In this document: positions 52,382 to 64,000 of the stretch, piece after piece | Layout of the letters: the number at the start of each line of letters is the position of its first letter | Numbering within the stretch: the first letter of the stretch is position 1 | Assembly (NCBI RefSeq): GCF_964204645.1 | Contig: NC_134029.1 | Span: forward strand, 22,152,450-22,216,449 | Source of the DNA: Tubulanus polymorphus | Taxonomy: Eukaryota > Nemertea > Palaeonemertea > Tubulaniformes > Tubulanidae | Length of the DNA: 64,000 bases | Reading direction: 5' to 3' | Notes under the pieces: generated by a model | Told to the model about the DNA's origin: nothing | Database searches by the model: none | What the model saw: only the letters and a program-made list of their open reading frames with translations | Translations under genes and position numbers: made by a program

Positions 52382-53017
52382 TCATATATAACTGACCATG
52401 TGCAATTTGGGTTACTGTCTGTACTCGTAGTGCTGCGATTCCAACAATTTCATCCTTTGTCCCTCGCATGCACTAGGACATGTTAATTGCCAAGTGATGT
52501 TTGATTATTTTTTGATCAACACCGAGCATCCACAATTACGAATGCTGCGATAAATATTTTTCAGATAACTTGCTAGTCAAAAAGTAGTACTTATGACATT
52601 TCGATGAAAAATAAGCACATATCAGGGCCTAAATTTTTTTCCAAAAAGTAGCAGATTTCCTACAAACCATCCATCACCGAAACAAAGCTTGGATTCAAAG
52701 TTCACGTGAAAAACTGAGAAATTAAGAAATAACATTACTACGGTATATTTCAAACGATATATTTTTCAAATATATATATTCATCATGTGTAGTAGCAATT
52801 CAATATTTACAGTACAGGTGACATCAAAAATACTGGCGACATCTATAAAAGATACTATATAATAGGATTCAAAGTAGATCATCTCTTAGAAAAAGACATG
52901 GACAAAAAACTGATTTAATGTAGAAGTAAATCATTGTATATATGGACACGACAACATTCGTGAAATGATAAATTCACGATATATTTTAAGCGAATTTATC
53001 CCATATCAAACCCGATC

Positions 53018-53094
53018 GGCAGGGATTCGAACCAGATGGCATCGCGAGACTGATTTGGCACCACAAATTTGTGCCATCTGGTTTGAATCCTAAC
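53018..53094. repeat. Inverted repeat with tRNA B-box-like arms
   Basis: Left arm GGCAGGGATTCGAACCAGATGGC (53,018-53,040) and right arm 53,072-53,094 are inverted with four mismatches. The left arm read on the minus strand contains GGTTCGAATCC, a perfect Pol III B-box. No full cloverleaf was found. Confidence 0.6.
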
Positions 53095-53177
53095 CGCGGG
53101 AAGTTAAACCCATACGAAAAATGCTCCCTGATGTCGGCGAATCACAATTCATCCTTTGACTAGTTTTTATTGAATAT

Positions 53178-56100
53178 TTAAGCGGTCATTTCGTATAATC
53201 CTTTCACTCGATTATTTTTCGGATCGAACGGGGTCTGTACGTGAACAGTCGCGTCGTACGAAGTGCCCATTTGTTCGAGGCGATATTGTCCGGATTTCAA
53301 GAATGCGTTGTTGACCGTCTTTCCTTCGGGATGACAGACGTACCCGTATCCGATACTTTTACCCAGCGCGAACGCGTACTCGGCTCGCCGAATATAACCC
53401 ACTGGAATATCATCCCTGAATATTGCCTCTAAACCGTGCAGTGGTACATGACTGAAAACGTAAATAAAGTGATGAATTTAATGATTGTCGTGGCCAACCT
53501 TTGAAAAGTTCTATCAGTAACAATCTTTGAGGACTTAGAAGATTTTAAATACTTACTCATCGATTGTGAAACAGACTAATTTACGCTTCAAACCATCTGC
53601 TTTCTGCTTCTCTAATGCATCTCTACCGAGGAACGGGATGTCCGTTTTCATTTTACAAGTAAATGCCAGTGCTGCCTCTAGTGGCGTGTCATCGGGACGA
53701 AGATCGGCGTGCCAATGTCGATATCCTACGTTATAGAAAAGACTTGTAGATCAGATTCTAAGAGAAATGTGTGGCATTCGGGTAATCGCATATTAGTACA
53801 ATAGTCACACTCGGGACATGGAAAATAGATGAAAATAGATTGTGTGGAGCAGTGTGGCTTAGTGGTAGAGTGCTCGCCACCCAATCGGGAGGTTGCGTGT
53901 TCGAACCCCGGCTGTGCTGTAGTGTCCTTAGGCAAGGCATTAATTCACAATTGCTACTGGCTGACGACGCCTTGATCGCTCTGCAGCGTATCGGTGTTGC
54001 ATCTCCCCAGGGAGAGTAAGAATGTACTGGATTGGTAACAGAAGCTGGGTAATAATTGAGTGACAGCGCTTTGAGCATTCATTGGAAAGGCGCTATATAA
54101 GCACTAATTATTATTATTATTATTATTATGAAGGGTTCATACACCACACCTGATGATGATGACCTCCAGATCGAGTCTAGTGTCTTAAGATTTTTATTTT
54201 TGGATAAATAAATTTGGTATTTCATCTAATAAATTTGGTATATACATGTAGTGGGTTTTAATCTTAAAAATCGCATACCTTTTTCAATGCTTAATGAATC
54301 GATGGCTCTGTAACCCGCATTACAGGCGCCGTAATCCTTGCCTTCCCGCATTACAGCTTCGTACACTGCGACTAGTGATTCATTAGGAACGTGCAATTCC
54401 CAGCCGAGTTCACCGACAAACGACAGACGCATCGCACGACACTCGTGACCAGCTACTTTCACAACCTGTTGTACGAAATGATTACGAAGAAAATTGGCGA
54501 GAACGAACTAGCATTCGCACGAGATCCTTATCATACGTTTTGTTCATTACCTTGTGAGAAGAAAATGGAAATGCTTCATTTGACAGATCTGTATCAATTA
54601 ACGATTTTAGAATATCGCGACTGAAAGAAATAATCGTCAAATAAATAAGACATTCTTCTGGATTGTTTCACCGCACTCACTTTTAGAGTCATCTCATTCT
54701 TACCTTTTAGGACCTTGAACGCTCAACATTCCCATATCATCGGTATGGTCTATCAACTGACAATTGAACTTTTGATCCTGTATGATTGACGTAATATGAC
54801 TCCACCCCTGTTGTCCTGCGGCTCCGCCCACAGCTAAATAATATCCTACACCTTCAAAAAGATGGACATTGCACATCAACTGGCATGTAAATCCAGGTGG
54901 ATGATCTATGAAACTTCGGTAAAAATACGGGATACATACCATCAAATTTAGGCGCGTGTGGACCTCCTGAACCTGGTTCTATCACGGATACAGTCAGATC
55001 ACCTTCTACTCCTCCTTGTTTATTCAGCATACAAGTATACACCGTACTACCTATAAATACACATACACAATACGATCAACATAGTGGACTGTAACCATAC
55101 CGTTAAGTGTCACATCTCAGCAGGCTAGCTACCTGGATCTTTCCTCAGATTGTTGGTGAAAATCCAATCAACTGCTTTCGCCGCGTCTGGCCCGACGAGG
55201 TAAAACTTTCCGAAGTAAGACATGTTAAACACTGCAGCTTTCTCGCGACAAGTCAAACATTCTTCTTTAATCTAAAGGTAAACAAATCTTACGATATCAA
55301 TTCATGATACGAAATAATCAATATACTAACATGAGGGTACAATACTTACTAGGTCGTGATGTTTTGGGAATTCGAAGAAATAATCCAACTTAAGTTTGTC
55401 GAAGTATCCATTATTCTCATTCGCAGGGATATCATAATTACCATAGTAGTCGTACTCTAGTGGCTGAAAAAAAAAAAAGAAAATATTTACGTTTAAACTT
55501 GAATTTGAAGTGATCGATATCACGATCTGTAACAAACGAAGTTGGGCACTCACCGGAACTGGGCCGTCTTTATTGAACCAACCAGGCCTCTCCCATCCGT
55601 GGCGCTCTTGAAAATGACATCCTTGCTCGGCTAAAACCTGGACACGATAAGAATAATAATATCTCTGGGATCTGGATTTTCAGTGTTTCAAATAAAGAAA
55701 TGTGCGAGGAGTTTACCTGATAGAGAGGATCTTTCCTCATATTACGAGACGCCAGCGGTTCATCGTGCGGAAATACCGTCGCGTAATTCTTAGCGTAAGC
55801 TTCGTGACTACGTTCTTTGATCCAACGATTATTATCAGTGAGTTTATGAGGAAAACGTCTGCAGGTGAAATGAAATTAATGAGAGCTCTCAGAATCAAAC
55901 AGACGGTCATGTAGTGTCATGTAGCCACGTGCTACATGTATTTCCACATGACTATGCCATATTGGTTGACAGAACCTTGAAGTTTGTAAATATCCTGATT
56001 AAATTTTGTTTTCGTTATGTAAGGCAAGTTTCCAGCACTGGTTGGCGAACAAACTATGACGCGACCTCTATCCTGGCAAGAGAGTCATTTGTACTGAATT

Positions 56101-58618
56101 ACAGGTGAAAATTTATCTATACCTTATATCATAGGAGAACATGTCGAATTGAGGTTGACCATGAACGATCCATCGAGCTAATTCACGACCACATCCACCA
56201 CCTAACATCATACCGGAACTATTGAAACCACATCCGAGGAAGAAACCACGCACCTCCGGCGATTCACCCATCAACGGTTTGTGATCGGCAGTGAACGATT
56301 CTAAATCACACAATAAGGGAGCATTCATTAAATATGGTTTATATGCAAGTTATAGCAGCCAAAAGTAAACCGTCTGCTTATGAACATTAAATTCCATCCC
56401 ACTCACCTGGACCACAGACAGTCGATTTGACACCAGTTTGTTCGATAACCGGGACGCGATTAATAGCACCTTCGATATGTACACCGAATACATCCCAATC
56501 CAACTCGAACAGCGAAAACGCAAAATCTTTATCCACCTACAATAAACAAGCATTAAATCGAACAAAATTTTAGACGGCGTAAACCTTTTTCATGGTGTCA
56601 AATTTTTGTACCTGTTCCCAGAATATTGGGTTCGGTTCGTATCCTCCGATCGACAAGGCGTCGCCCTGTAAACGCAGGTAAACAGACGCGTCGTGATCTC
56701 GAACGTTCGGCATATTCTGAATCCCTTCGATTCGTTCCGATACGACGTACGCGTGTTTCATCGCGATCAACGGAACGTTTACTCCGGCCATTCTACCCAA
56801 TAACGGAGCCCAAACACCTACGCGATCAACATCATTACATTTAACGATGAGAGTTCGAGAGAAAAACTCGCCAATTCATTCAACTTACCCGCACAATTAA
56901 CAACGCAGTTAGTTTCAATTGTGCCTTTACTGGTTTCTACAGAAGCCACTCTACGTACACCAAAATCATCTTCCTTGACATTGATTCCAGTCACTGAGCA
57001 ATCAGTTACTACCTGGAAAATACATAAAAGGACCTTACATATCGGGGTAGCCGTTGTTCAACCCTGTAACGAATGGTATTCAAATTACCTGAGCTCCAGC
57101 TCGAGTGGCCCCGCGTGAGAGAGCTGAACAGAAACCAGCGGGATCCATCGTACCATCTCCCGGGCTATACAACGTACCATACACATCGTCTACATTCATC
57201 AGTGGATAAAGATCCTTCGTTTCCTTCTTGCCCAAGATGTACGATTCAACGCCATAAACTTTCCCAATCTAGAATCAGATGAATTTCGATAAAATTCCAG
57301 ATAATTCTTCGATAAGGTGTAAATAACTTTGTTTACATGTGCGTACATGTGCATGTGCTTTGTGTACTATCAGTCAATCTGAACTCAGATAAGACCCAGT
57401 TCAGCTCAGACTTCATCTAACTGGTCAGAACAGCCTTGTTCGATATTAATATCAGATAATTACTGATATCACTTTTTGAAGTACTCGGTACAAAGGTTTT
57501 AGCTTCTCTGTATTGAACTTTGTAATGAGAATTTTGTAAGACCAGAGTTCACGAAAAACAAACATTCAATCATTCGTTTATCTGTTCGACAACGACGCTT
57601 ACGCTTAAAAGTCGTTTATATTCGTCGAGTCGTTCCTTGTTCGAAGCGATAAATAGACCGCCGTTTTCGATCCATCCCGGCACGACCCCGGTCTCCACCT
57701 CCAGTTGTTTCAGGAGGTCACGTGTATAATTAATGAGTTGTATTTCCACATCGTTCGGTCTTAGACGCCACAACAAACCTGTCAACAGTTAAATTTTTAA
57801 GATCAATTCGAAAAAAATGGCTGCATCGTAGGCCTAAGTCTTTCAAGGAGCAAGTGCTTTGCACATAATCACATTTGGAAAGGCGCTAAGAAAAGGAACA
57901 ACTCTCCAATTCTCTATTGATTACTGTTTCTTTTGAATATCAAAGATACCAACCTGCTGTATGCCAGGTAGTTCCAGCAGTCAACTGATCTTTTTCAATA
58001 AGTACAGCATTCTTAACCCCCAATTTTGTGAGGTGATACAGAGTATTACAGCCTATAGATCCACCTCCAATAACAACCACCTCCGCTGATTTCGGGACGG
58101 TCTTTTCTCCATTTCTATTGTCTTCTAAAGTATTTCTGTTAAAGATATGGTCGATTAAAAACGTTACGTTAAATGATTCTTAAGCGTATGAAATTGGACT
58201 TAGGGCAATTTGCCAATAACTGTGTATTTAGAAATTTCTGGAGGCTAATTGCTAAATTTCGCAATTGTTGGTTTCTATCTAGGTAAGAGATTGTCTAATT
58301 CAATAGAAGAACAGCCCTAAATATGAAGAAAAACTAGACGAGTATTTGATGCTTCAACTCAATTCAGTTTTTAAAATGGCTCGAATAGAATTCAGTCAAA
58401 ACGAAAAATTCTCTCTTCGTTTTTCTTAATATTGTGGGTTTTTCTCAAGGCTAATTCTATCTCATGATTATCAATTCTATCGATTGTTGGTTAGTTTCAA
58501 TTGGCACTTACTTATAAGGTACACCACTTGGTGCCGATGTGGATGAACAAGCACGTGCAGTACCACTAGATGGACATTTCTTCAAGGCAGACAGCCTCGG
58601 AAACACCGTCCGCAACAT
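53178..58618 (-). CDS. SARDH: Sarcosine dehydrogenase, mitochondrial
   Basis: FAD- and tetrahydrofolate-dependent enzyme of the mitochondrial matrix that demethylates sarcosine to glycine. Exons in coding order: 58618-58512, 58135-57954, 57778-57603, 57268-57089, 57012-56889, 56817-56612, 56536-56407, 56300-56123, 55858-55717, 55637-55554, 55463-55350, 55271-55133, 55050-54940, 54851-54704, 54620-54551, 54465-54279, 53725-53557, 53451-53178. Total 906 residues (human 918). Arg/Ser-rich presequence; FAD-binding [11 protein letters not shown] (GxGxxG at 59-64); [11 protein letters not shown], whose His94 is the covalent flavin site in this family; [35 protein letters not shown] and [14 protein letters not shown] closing the FAD domain; then a GcvT-type folate domain with [25 protein letters not shown] and [17 protein letters not shown]. 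The WH...GLLWRLRP and YDYYG sections favour SARDH over DMGDH. One intron holds a tRNA-SINE. Confidence 0.96.
53841..54129 (+). mobile_element. tRNA-derived SINE with ATT tail
   Basis: The head has Pol III box A TGGCTTAGTGGTAGAGTG (about 53,855) and box B GTTCGAACCCC (53,899-53,909). A unique body follows, then the tail AAAGGCGCTATATAAGCAC and (ATT)n. That tail resembles 3' ends of L2/CR1-type LINEs that mobilise SINEs in many aquatic animals. It sits in the SARDH intron 53,726-54,278, antisense to the gene. Open frames across it are artefacts. Confidence 0.85.
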
Positions 58619-58778
58619 GATAACGCTAAACCTATTGATACGAAACACCTGCGCTCATTAAATGTCAATAATAGGCCTGCTTCTAAACATGAATCATAGA
58701 TTTAGTGAAACACAGTTGTGTAAGGAAATTTAGAATAAACGCTTTACACGAGCCTATAAATTGAATGCTTATCTCACT

Positions 58779-58974
58779 GGGGCTCGTATTTGAAGTTTGG
58801 GGTGAACTGTAGCTTAGATCATCCAATATTCCTGTGGTACTATATATATATAAAAAGTTATATTCTTAGCTTAGATATATATTCTTTTTATTTATATAGT
58901 ACCAGGGATACTGGATGATTTTAGCTACAGTTCACCCCCCCCCAAACTTCAAATACGAGCCCCTGTGGCTTATC
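58779..58974. mobile_element. Palindromic MITE, about 196 bp
   Basis: The left arm begins GGGGCTCGTATTTGAAGTTT and runs through GTGAACTGTAGCT, ATCATCCA and GGTACTATA; the right arm repeats all of it inverted (TATAGTACC ... TGGATGAT ... AGCTACAGTTCAC ... AAACTTCAAATACGAGCCCC). Arms are about 65-75 bp with few mismatches, around an AT-rich loop. Confidence 0.85.
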
Positions 58975-59639
58975 TGTCAGAATTTGAAATATCAGTTTGT
59001 GGTAATATCAGAATCTCATTTCTTAAATCGAAAACCTTACCGAAATAATTCAGAAAATTCTCCTATTATTAATTATCACCTGTGTATCAATTCAAATATT
59101 CTATCCAAATGAAATCTAAATTATATAGGGAACAAGGTTAGTTTGATAAAATCTTGATTACAGTATATAGGCCTAACACCAGTCAAAACCAGTTTAGTTT
59201 ACGTTTAGGGATTTAGGGCAGTACGGTGATCACTGCGTACGTGGAGTTATCTTTTAACAACACAGTGGCGGTCATTTGAATGATACCAGTTTAAAAATGG
59301 CACTTATATAACACAGCTGCTTAATGTGAAACATAGAGCCTTAAGCAGGGATGATAACATTAACAGGCTATTTAAAAGGCGAAAAATAAGTTTTAAGTTA
59401 AGGGGTTGTTGTACTACTCACTCAATTTAAATTTATTTCATCACTCGATTCAAATTTATTATAAATTTTTAGTGGTTTCTTAATGTGTATTTTTTGCACT
59501 GTTATTGAATAAAAAGATATTTTACGTTAAAATTAAATTGCGAATATGCTACTACAACTTTTTGTTGTTGTTATTGTACGGACACGGAACCGGACTCGGT
59601 GGCAACGTAGACTGGTTACCGGTCTCTATGGAGACATTC

Positions 59640-60460
59640 TAAGGGCAATTTTCCCGAAATTTCCATCGAAGATAGAGCCAGTGCAAGAGCTACAGCCCGG
59701 TGTTTATAATTATCGTCCGGTGCAAGGGCTCCTTGGGGGTGTAATTCACCCCAAAACCCCAAAATAACAAAAATATTGTTAAATACATAAATAAATTCAT
59801 AAATGAAATACAAAACGGCCAAAGTCTGAAACTGGATCTACAGTCCAGTATATAGTTGTTGCCCGATGCAAGGGCTCCTTGGGGGTCTAATTGATGCCCA
59901 AAGCCCCCAAAATATCAATTATAATGTTTAGAAATAAATAAGTGAAATACAAAACGGTCAAAGTCTCTGAAACTTTCAGAGAAGATAGAACTATTCGAGA
60001 GTACAGTCCAGTATATAGTTGTTGCCCGGTGCAAGGGCTCCTTGGGGGTCTAATTGACGCCCAAAGACCCCAAAATATCAAAAATAATGTTTAGAAATTA
60101 ATAAGTAAAATACAAAACGGTCAAAGTCTCTGAATCTTTCAGAGCAGAACTATTCGAGAGCTACAGTCCAGTATATAGTTGTTGCACGGTGCAAGGGCTC
60201 CTTGGGGGTCTAATTGACGCCCAAAGCCCCCAAAATATCAATAATAATGTTTAGAAATAAATAGGTGAAATAAAAAACGGTCAAAGTCTCTGAAACTTTC
60301 AGAGAAGATAGAACTATTCGAGAGTACAGTCCAGTATATAGTTGTTGCCCGGTGCAAGGGCTCGAGGGTTTAAATGACCCCCAAAAACCCACAATATCGA
60401 AAATAATGTTTAGAAATAAATAAGTAAAATACAAAACGGTCAAAGTCTCTGAAACTTATA
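59640..60460. repeat. Minisatellite, five units of about 160 bp
   Basis: The anchor GTGCAAGGGCTCCTTGGGGG recurs at about 59,720, 59,866, 60,029, 60,189 and 60,351 (spacing 146, 163, 160, 162). Each unit also has CAGTCCAGTATATAGTTGTT, AATAATGTTTAGAAAT and ACGGTCAAAGTCTCTGAA. The first unit is the most diverged. Confidence 0.9.
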
Positions 60461-61633
60461 TAGAGCCCTTCTTACTAGAGGTCAAAAAGTGTAGAGCAGC
60501 TCGTGGACTAGTTACTGACTACTCGTGGACGTGAGACGAGTCAGTGCCGTGGTGGTGGTGAAGCCTACTATCTTTTAAAATATATTGTATTGTGGCTGGG
60601 TTCGATGAATTTGAAATGTCCCAATTCGAAATTTTTGTACATGCTGACAATGATTATTTTACAATTTCAGGGCCAAAAACCGTACACAAATGTTGAGCAA
60701 ACAAAGAAAAAACCTCTTCCTAAAAAAAGTTGAAATGCTGTCCAGTATTCTAATAGATGCGTGTAGTAGCCTATAGAAGTCGTTTGCAATGATATTTCAG
60801 AAGTTATGAATGATTGGAAACGATATGTCAAGACCTCGATTCAGCTATCGAAAAAAATCTCTAACTTCTGCATTTTAATTAATTCATCTATGCCTGAAAC
60901 TAATTTTTTCCCTTTAATACAGAAATAAGTCATTTTACACATAGATATTTTCTTCTTATAAATTAACCTTTCAAATGAATTAATAGTCAGAACATTTTCC
61001 TTATCGTTATTGTTGAATCATTTTCGATATTTACGACGGATCAGAATATTCATTCAACTCAAAATGTTCTTCCATTCGTCTAGCACATGCCTAGATATTT
61101 CGCCGTTTCGTCAAATTTTGTTGTGAGTTTGGGTTTTTTTCGGGAGCTGACATGACAGGTAAGGCCTGTCAGGTTCTGGAAATTCTGCACACAGACATCA
61201 TTCTTCAAATCAGCTGATTGTAAAGTAGTCTTTCAAACTACAGTTGTGGGGAACCCGTTGTTACAACGACTGGTATTCAGAAGGCAAGTTTACCACTGGA
61301 ACCCCTAATAAATACTCGTTGTAGATAATAAGATGACTTCACCTTTTTAGGCAGCTATTTAGCTGATTGACTATCAATATCACATCGACTCGACGACTGG
61401 GCTTGCCACAATTCGATGGATGGAGGAAGACACAGTAGCCTAATAATAAAAGACTAGATACTGCAATTACTGGTGTCACCCATCCTCCATCAAATTGTAA
61501 CAAGGCCTTGTGGGTAGACGAGGCACTTTATGTAGAGTGTATTAGCTGATTGCCGTTCAGTGTTGCTGGCGCTAGGCAGTGTCCTCATACTAATCATGGA
61601 GATGTTGACTCTGTTTACAGGAAACACAGGAAG

Positions 61634-63747
61634 ATGCCTTCGAACGGTAAAGTTGGCACCTACATCATCAGATTCACAAACTGTCATATTTTGCGACAGC
61701 ATAAAATCGTCAAAGATGATTTATGGGTTCGCGATGGTAAATTTCTCGATCCAAATAAACTGTTTTTTGAAGAAAAAGGCTGGTCAGATGTGATAGTGGA
61801 TTGCTTCGGTGCTACAATATCCCCTGGCTACATCGACCTGCAGATTAATGGTATAAATCTTTGATGCATTTAGATTATTACACACGTTTAACAGGTCATT
61901 TTGAGATGTTTGAACTTGAATAATTACAGGTGGTTTCGGCATTGATTTTTCATTGGATACCGAAAATGTAGAAGTCGGATTACAGAAGGTTTCAAAAGGA
62001 CTTTTATCTCATGGGGTAACATCGTTTTGCCCAACCATTGTCACATCTCCTAAAGAAATTTATAACAAGGTAAGAGCCATCAACTCTGATACAGCCATAA
62101 TCACGGATGTGGGCCATGTATTGAGGATTGCCTATGTACACGGTATATGGTTTGAAATGAGAGTTATTAATTTTTTTCTTTTCAGGTTTTACCACATGTC
62201 CAGAAAACGGAAGGTTCTGAGAATGGAGCCGGAATTCTAGGTGAATATATCCGGTCCTACAGTACTCAGAAATCGTACCAAATCATGTCACTGTTACTAC
62301 TACTTGCATTTAAATATGAAATACAGGGGTACATTTAGAAGGACCATTTATAAACTCTGAGAAACGAGGTGCTCATCCTGAAGAACATTTAACCCGGTAT
62401 GACAACGGCTTTTCTGATGTATTATCAACGTACAGTACGCTGAACAACATACGGATTGTTACGATAGCACCAGAACTTCTAAAATCTGTTGAAGTTACGC
62501 AAGAATTAGTAAAACGTGGAATTGTTGTCTCAGTTGGTAAGTTATTAGACGGTTTACTCACGAGCCTGAGAGATGTTTGTAGATGTTTTCTTGATATTCT
62601 CGTTTCAATAGGACACTCGATGGCTAGTTTAGCCGAAGGAGAAGTTGTTGTGAAAGCTGGAGCTTCTTTCATTACACATTTATTCAACGCTATGTTACCG
62701 GTAAATTCTAAAATCTTCTTAACTGCAAATTGAAACGATTTACAGTAGAAGCCGCTTAATTGTTCAGATCATTTTGGACTGATGAAATTCATATAAGAAA
62801 TCCGGTTTAAACATCGTATTTTACATACTTTTCTGATAAGAAGACTGAAGTAGATAACATTCGCTCAAAATTGAGATTAAACTTATATAGATTAAGCAGG
62901 TTTTACTGTATTTTCCGTGATTATGATGGATATATTTTCAGTTCCATCATCGAGATCCTCATCTAGTCGGTTTACTAACTAGCGATCAACGGCCACCCAG
63001 TGGTGAAATATACTTTGGAATGATAGCAGACGGAGCGCATAGTCATCCGGCTGCATTGAGAATTGCACATAAAGTTCACTCAGAAGGTAACGTCCCAGAT
63101 TAGTTACTACTGATCAATACCAGGATTTTTTGGAGCCCTACTGTTCATATGATATCTTGAATTATTTGTAGGTTTAATACTGGTGACAGATGCAGTGCCA
63201 GGATTAGGCTTGGAACCAGGGTTCCACACGCTTGGCCAGCTTAAAGTGGAAATTACAAATGTAGCTAAGATAGCTGGTACTGACACTCTATGCGGAAGGT
63301 AGGTCATCCATCATCAAGTACACAGGTTTTTCATTTAAACACTGAAATAAGCTAATTGTTTCTTTGTTCTTTTTCGAAGTATTGCTCCAATGAACGTTTG
63401 TGTGAAGAATTTCTATGAAGCAACTGGTAGGTGAAGCTTTTTCCATTTCTTTTTGAAATTTTGGGACTGAATTATCATAATCGGTCGGTCAGTGCTTTGA
63501 TTTAATATTCAACTGAAAGCGTCAACATTCATTTGTAGAATGCAGTAAAGCAGATGCTTTGGAAAGTGCTACACTTCGCCCGGCCAAACTTCTCGGAATT
63601 ACTGAACAAAAAGGAACTCTAGATCATGGGACAGATGCTGATTTTATTTTACTCGACGACAATTTGAACTTGTTGGCTACATTTATCAGTGGCAAGAAAG
63701 TATGGGAAATTAAAACTGGAACGACGACACATTCTAAGTGCTCTTGA
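61634..63747 (+). CDS. AMDHD2: N-acetylglucosamine-6-phosphate deacetylase
   Basis: Metal-dependent amidohydrolase converting GlcNAc-6-phosphate to glucosamine-6-phosphate and acetate, in amino-sugar salvage and control of UDP-GlcNAc supply. Exons: 61634-61850, 61930-62069, 62186-62240, 62327-62536, 62612-62700, 62942-63086, 63172-63298, 63380-63426, 63539-63747. Total 412 residues (human 409). N-terminal beta-sandwich start (FTNCHILR), SPGYID.QINGGFG (about 60-76), [18 protein letters not shown] with metal-ligand Glu142, GHSMA (His209), THLFNAM (His230), [16 protein letters not shown] with catalytic Asp292, and C-terminal G..DADF. No organelle signal, so cytosolic. The start ATG follows an apparent AG acceptor 14 bp upstream. 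An intron carries a 170-bp MITE. Confidence 0.96.
62741..62910. mobile_element. pogo-like MITE in AMDHD2 intron
   Basis: TACAGTAGAAGCCGCTTAAT and ATTAAGCAGGTTTTACTGTA form inverted ends with outer TA. The middle, GATGAAATTCATATAAGAAA, resembles the next copy at 63,782. Confidence 0.7.
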
Positions 63748-64000
63748 TATATTATTCGATAAAATTTCACATTTCCTTTAATACAACAGAATCTGCTTAA
63801 TTCGGATCATTTGGGACCAACAAAATTCATCTGGTTTACGAGAAATCGAGATTAAAAGTCATTTTCTTCTATGAACAAATGGACTGCAGATATTGTCTGG
63901 ATTAGACCAAAATCTGGCCAGATTAGATGGGATTAAGCCGATCTGGGTTTGACTGTTACGTACTCTAGTTTTATTGATTAAATGGTTGAAGAAAAACAAT
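63748..64000. other. AMDHD2 3' flank with a repeat
   Basis: Mostly occupied by the repeat at 63,782-63,958. No clear AATAAA was picked out. Confidence 0.5.
63782..63958. mobile_element. pogo-like MITE just downstream of AMDHD2
   Basis: The left end TACAACAGAATCTGCTTAAT and the right end GATTAAGCCGATCTGG plus TTTGACTGTTA are imperfectly inverted. It shares GACCAACAAAATTCAT-type sequence with the AMDHD2 intron copy. Confidence 0.6.

Larger units (their letters stand above)
51872..53177. other. Convergent TRIP4-SARDH intergenic stretch
   Basis: Holds the TRIP4 3' UTR with AATAAA at 52,376-52,381, AT-rich sequence, and an inverted repeat with tRNA T-arm-like arms at 53,018-53,094. No coding frame recognised. 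Confidence 0.6.
58619..61633. other. Divergent SARDH-AMDHD2 intergenic stretch
   Basis: Contains the palindromic MITE (58,779-58,974), the 160-bp minisatellite (59,640-60,460) and single-copy sequence. TTTACAG|GAAACACAG just before the AMDHD2 ATG looks like an acceptor, so AMDHD2 probably has an upstream non-coding exon. No other gene recognised. Confidence 0.6.

Noticed and set aside
53855-53920. A functional tRNA gene
   Set aside because: Boxes A and B are present, but the sequence continues into a SINE body and LINE-type tail and the cloverleaf is not intact.
53726-54078. Minus-strand open frames within SARDH intron
   Set aside because: They lie on the antisense strand of the tRNA-SINE; this kind of frame is a common false gene prediction.
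61550-61633. N-terminal extension of AMDHD2 upstream of the ATG at 61,634
   Set aside because: No in-frame ATG upstream, and an AG acceptor lies 14 bp before the ATG, so this is likely intron and 5' UTR.

Overview
This window is intron-rich, AT-leaning nuclear DNA from a bilaterian animal. GT-AG introns, ATG-led multi-exon genes, AATAAA signals, dense microsatellites, MITEs and a tRNA-derived SINE all fit a metazoan. A 5-HT2-type receptor exon and the overall look of the proteins suggest a lophotrochozoan such as a mollusc, annelid or brachiopod, but no species is recognisable. All protein identities rest on family motifs and on comparison with human family members from memory. No search was run.

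Layout: 1-27,780 is gene-poor. It holds the first coding exon of a serotonin 5-HT2-like receptor on the minus strand (2147-2414; the remaining exons would lie left of the window), one unassigned exon-like stretch (20,802-20,984), and many repeats: a 31 x 25-bp tandem array, two piggyBac-type MITEs, and a dispersed family with AGCCGCGATCGC ends. From 27,781 the window is gene-dense: THOC2 (+, 30 exons, N-terminal exons not found), IDH3A (+, complete, 11 exons), PCLAF/PAF15 (-, 4 exons), TRIP4/ASC-1 (+, 12 exons), SARDH (-, 18 exons) and AMDHD2 (+, 9 exons). Every exon junction was followed by hand, and phases close across each gene.

Relations between genes: IDH3A and PCLAF converge, with poly(A) signals about 235 bp apart. 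PCLAF and TRIP4 are head to head, with only 119 bp between start codons, so they must share a bidirectional promoter; the same head-to-head pair exists in human (15q22.31), pointing to very old microsynteny. TRIP4 and SARDH converge; SARDH and AMDHD2 diverge across 3 kb filled with a 160-bp minisatellite and a palindromic MITE. The products are a mix of housekeeping functions: mRNA export (THOC2), the TCA cycle (IDH3A), DNA-replication clamp partner (PCLAF), transcription coactivation/ribosome rescue (TRIP4), mitochondrial one-carbon metabolism (SARDH) and amino-sugar catabolism (AMDHD2). They do not form one pathway.

The most notable signals are the PCLAF-TRIP4 bidirectional pair with an intact invertebrate PCLAF; three hammerhead-ribozyme-like motifs with the same layout; several MITE families inside introns; and the absence of the THOC2 N-terminal exons from the 25 kb upstream. 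No clearly novel gene system was found.
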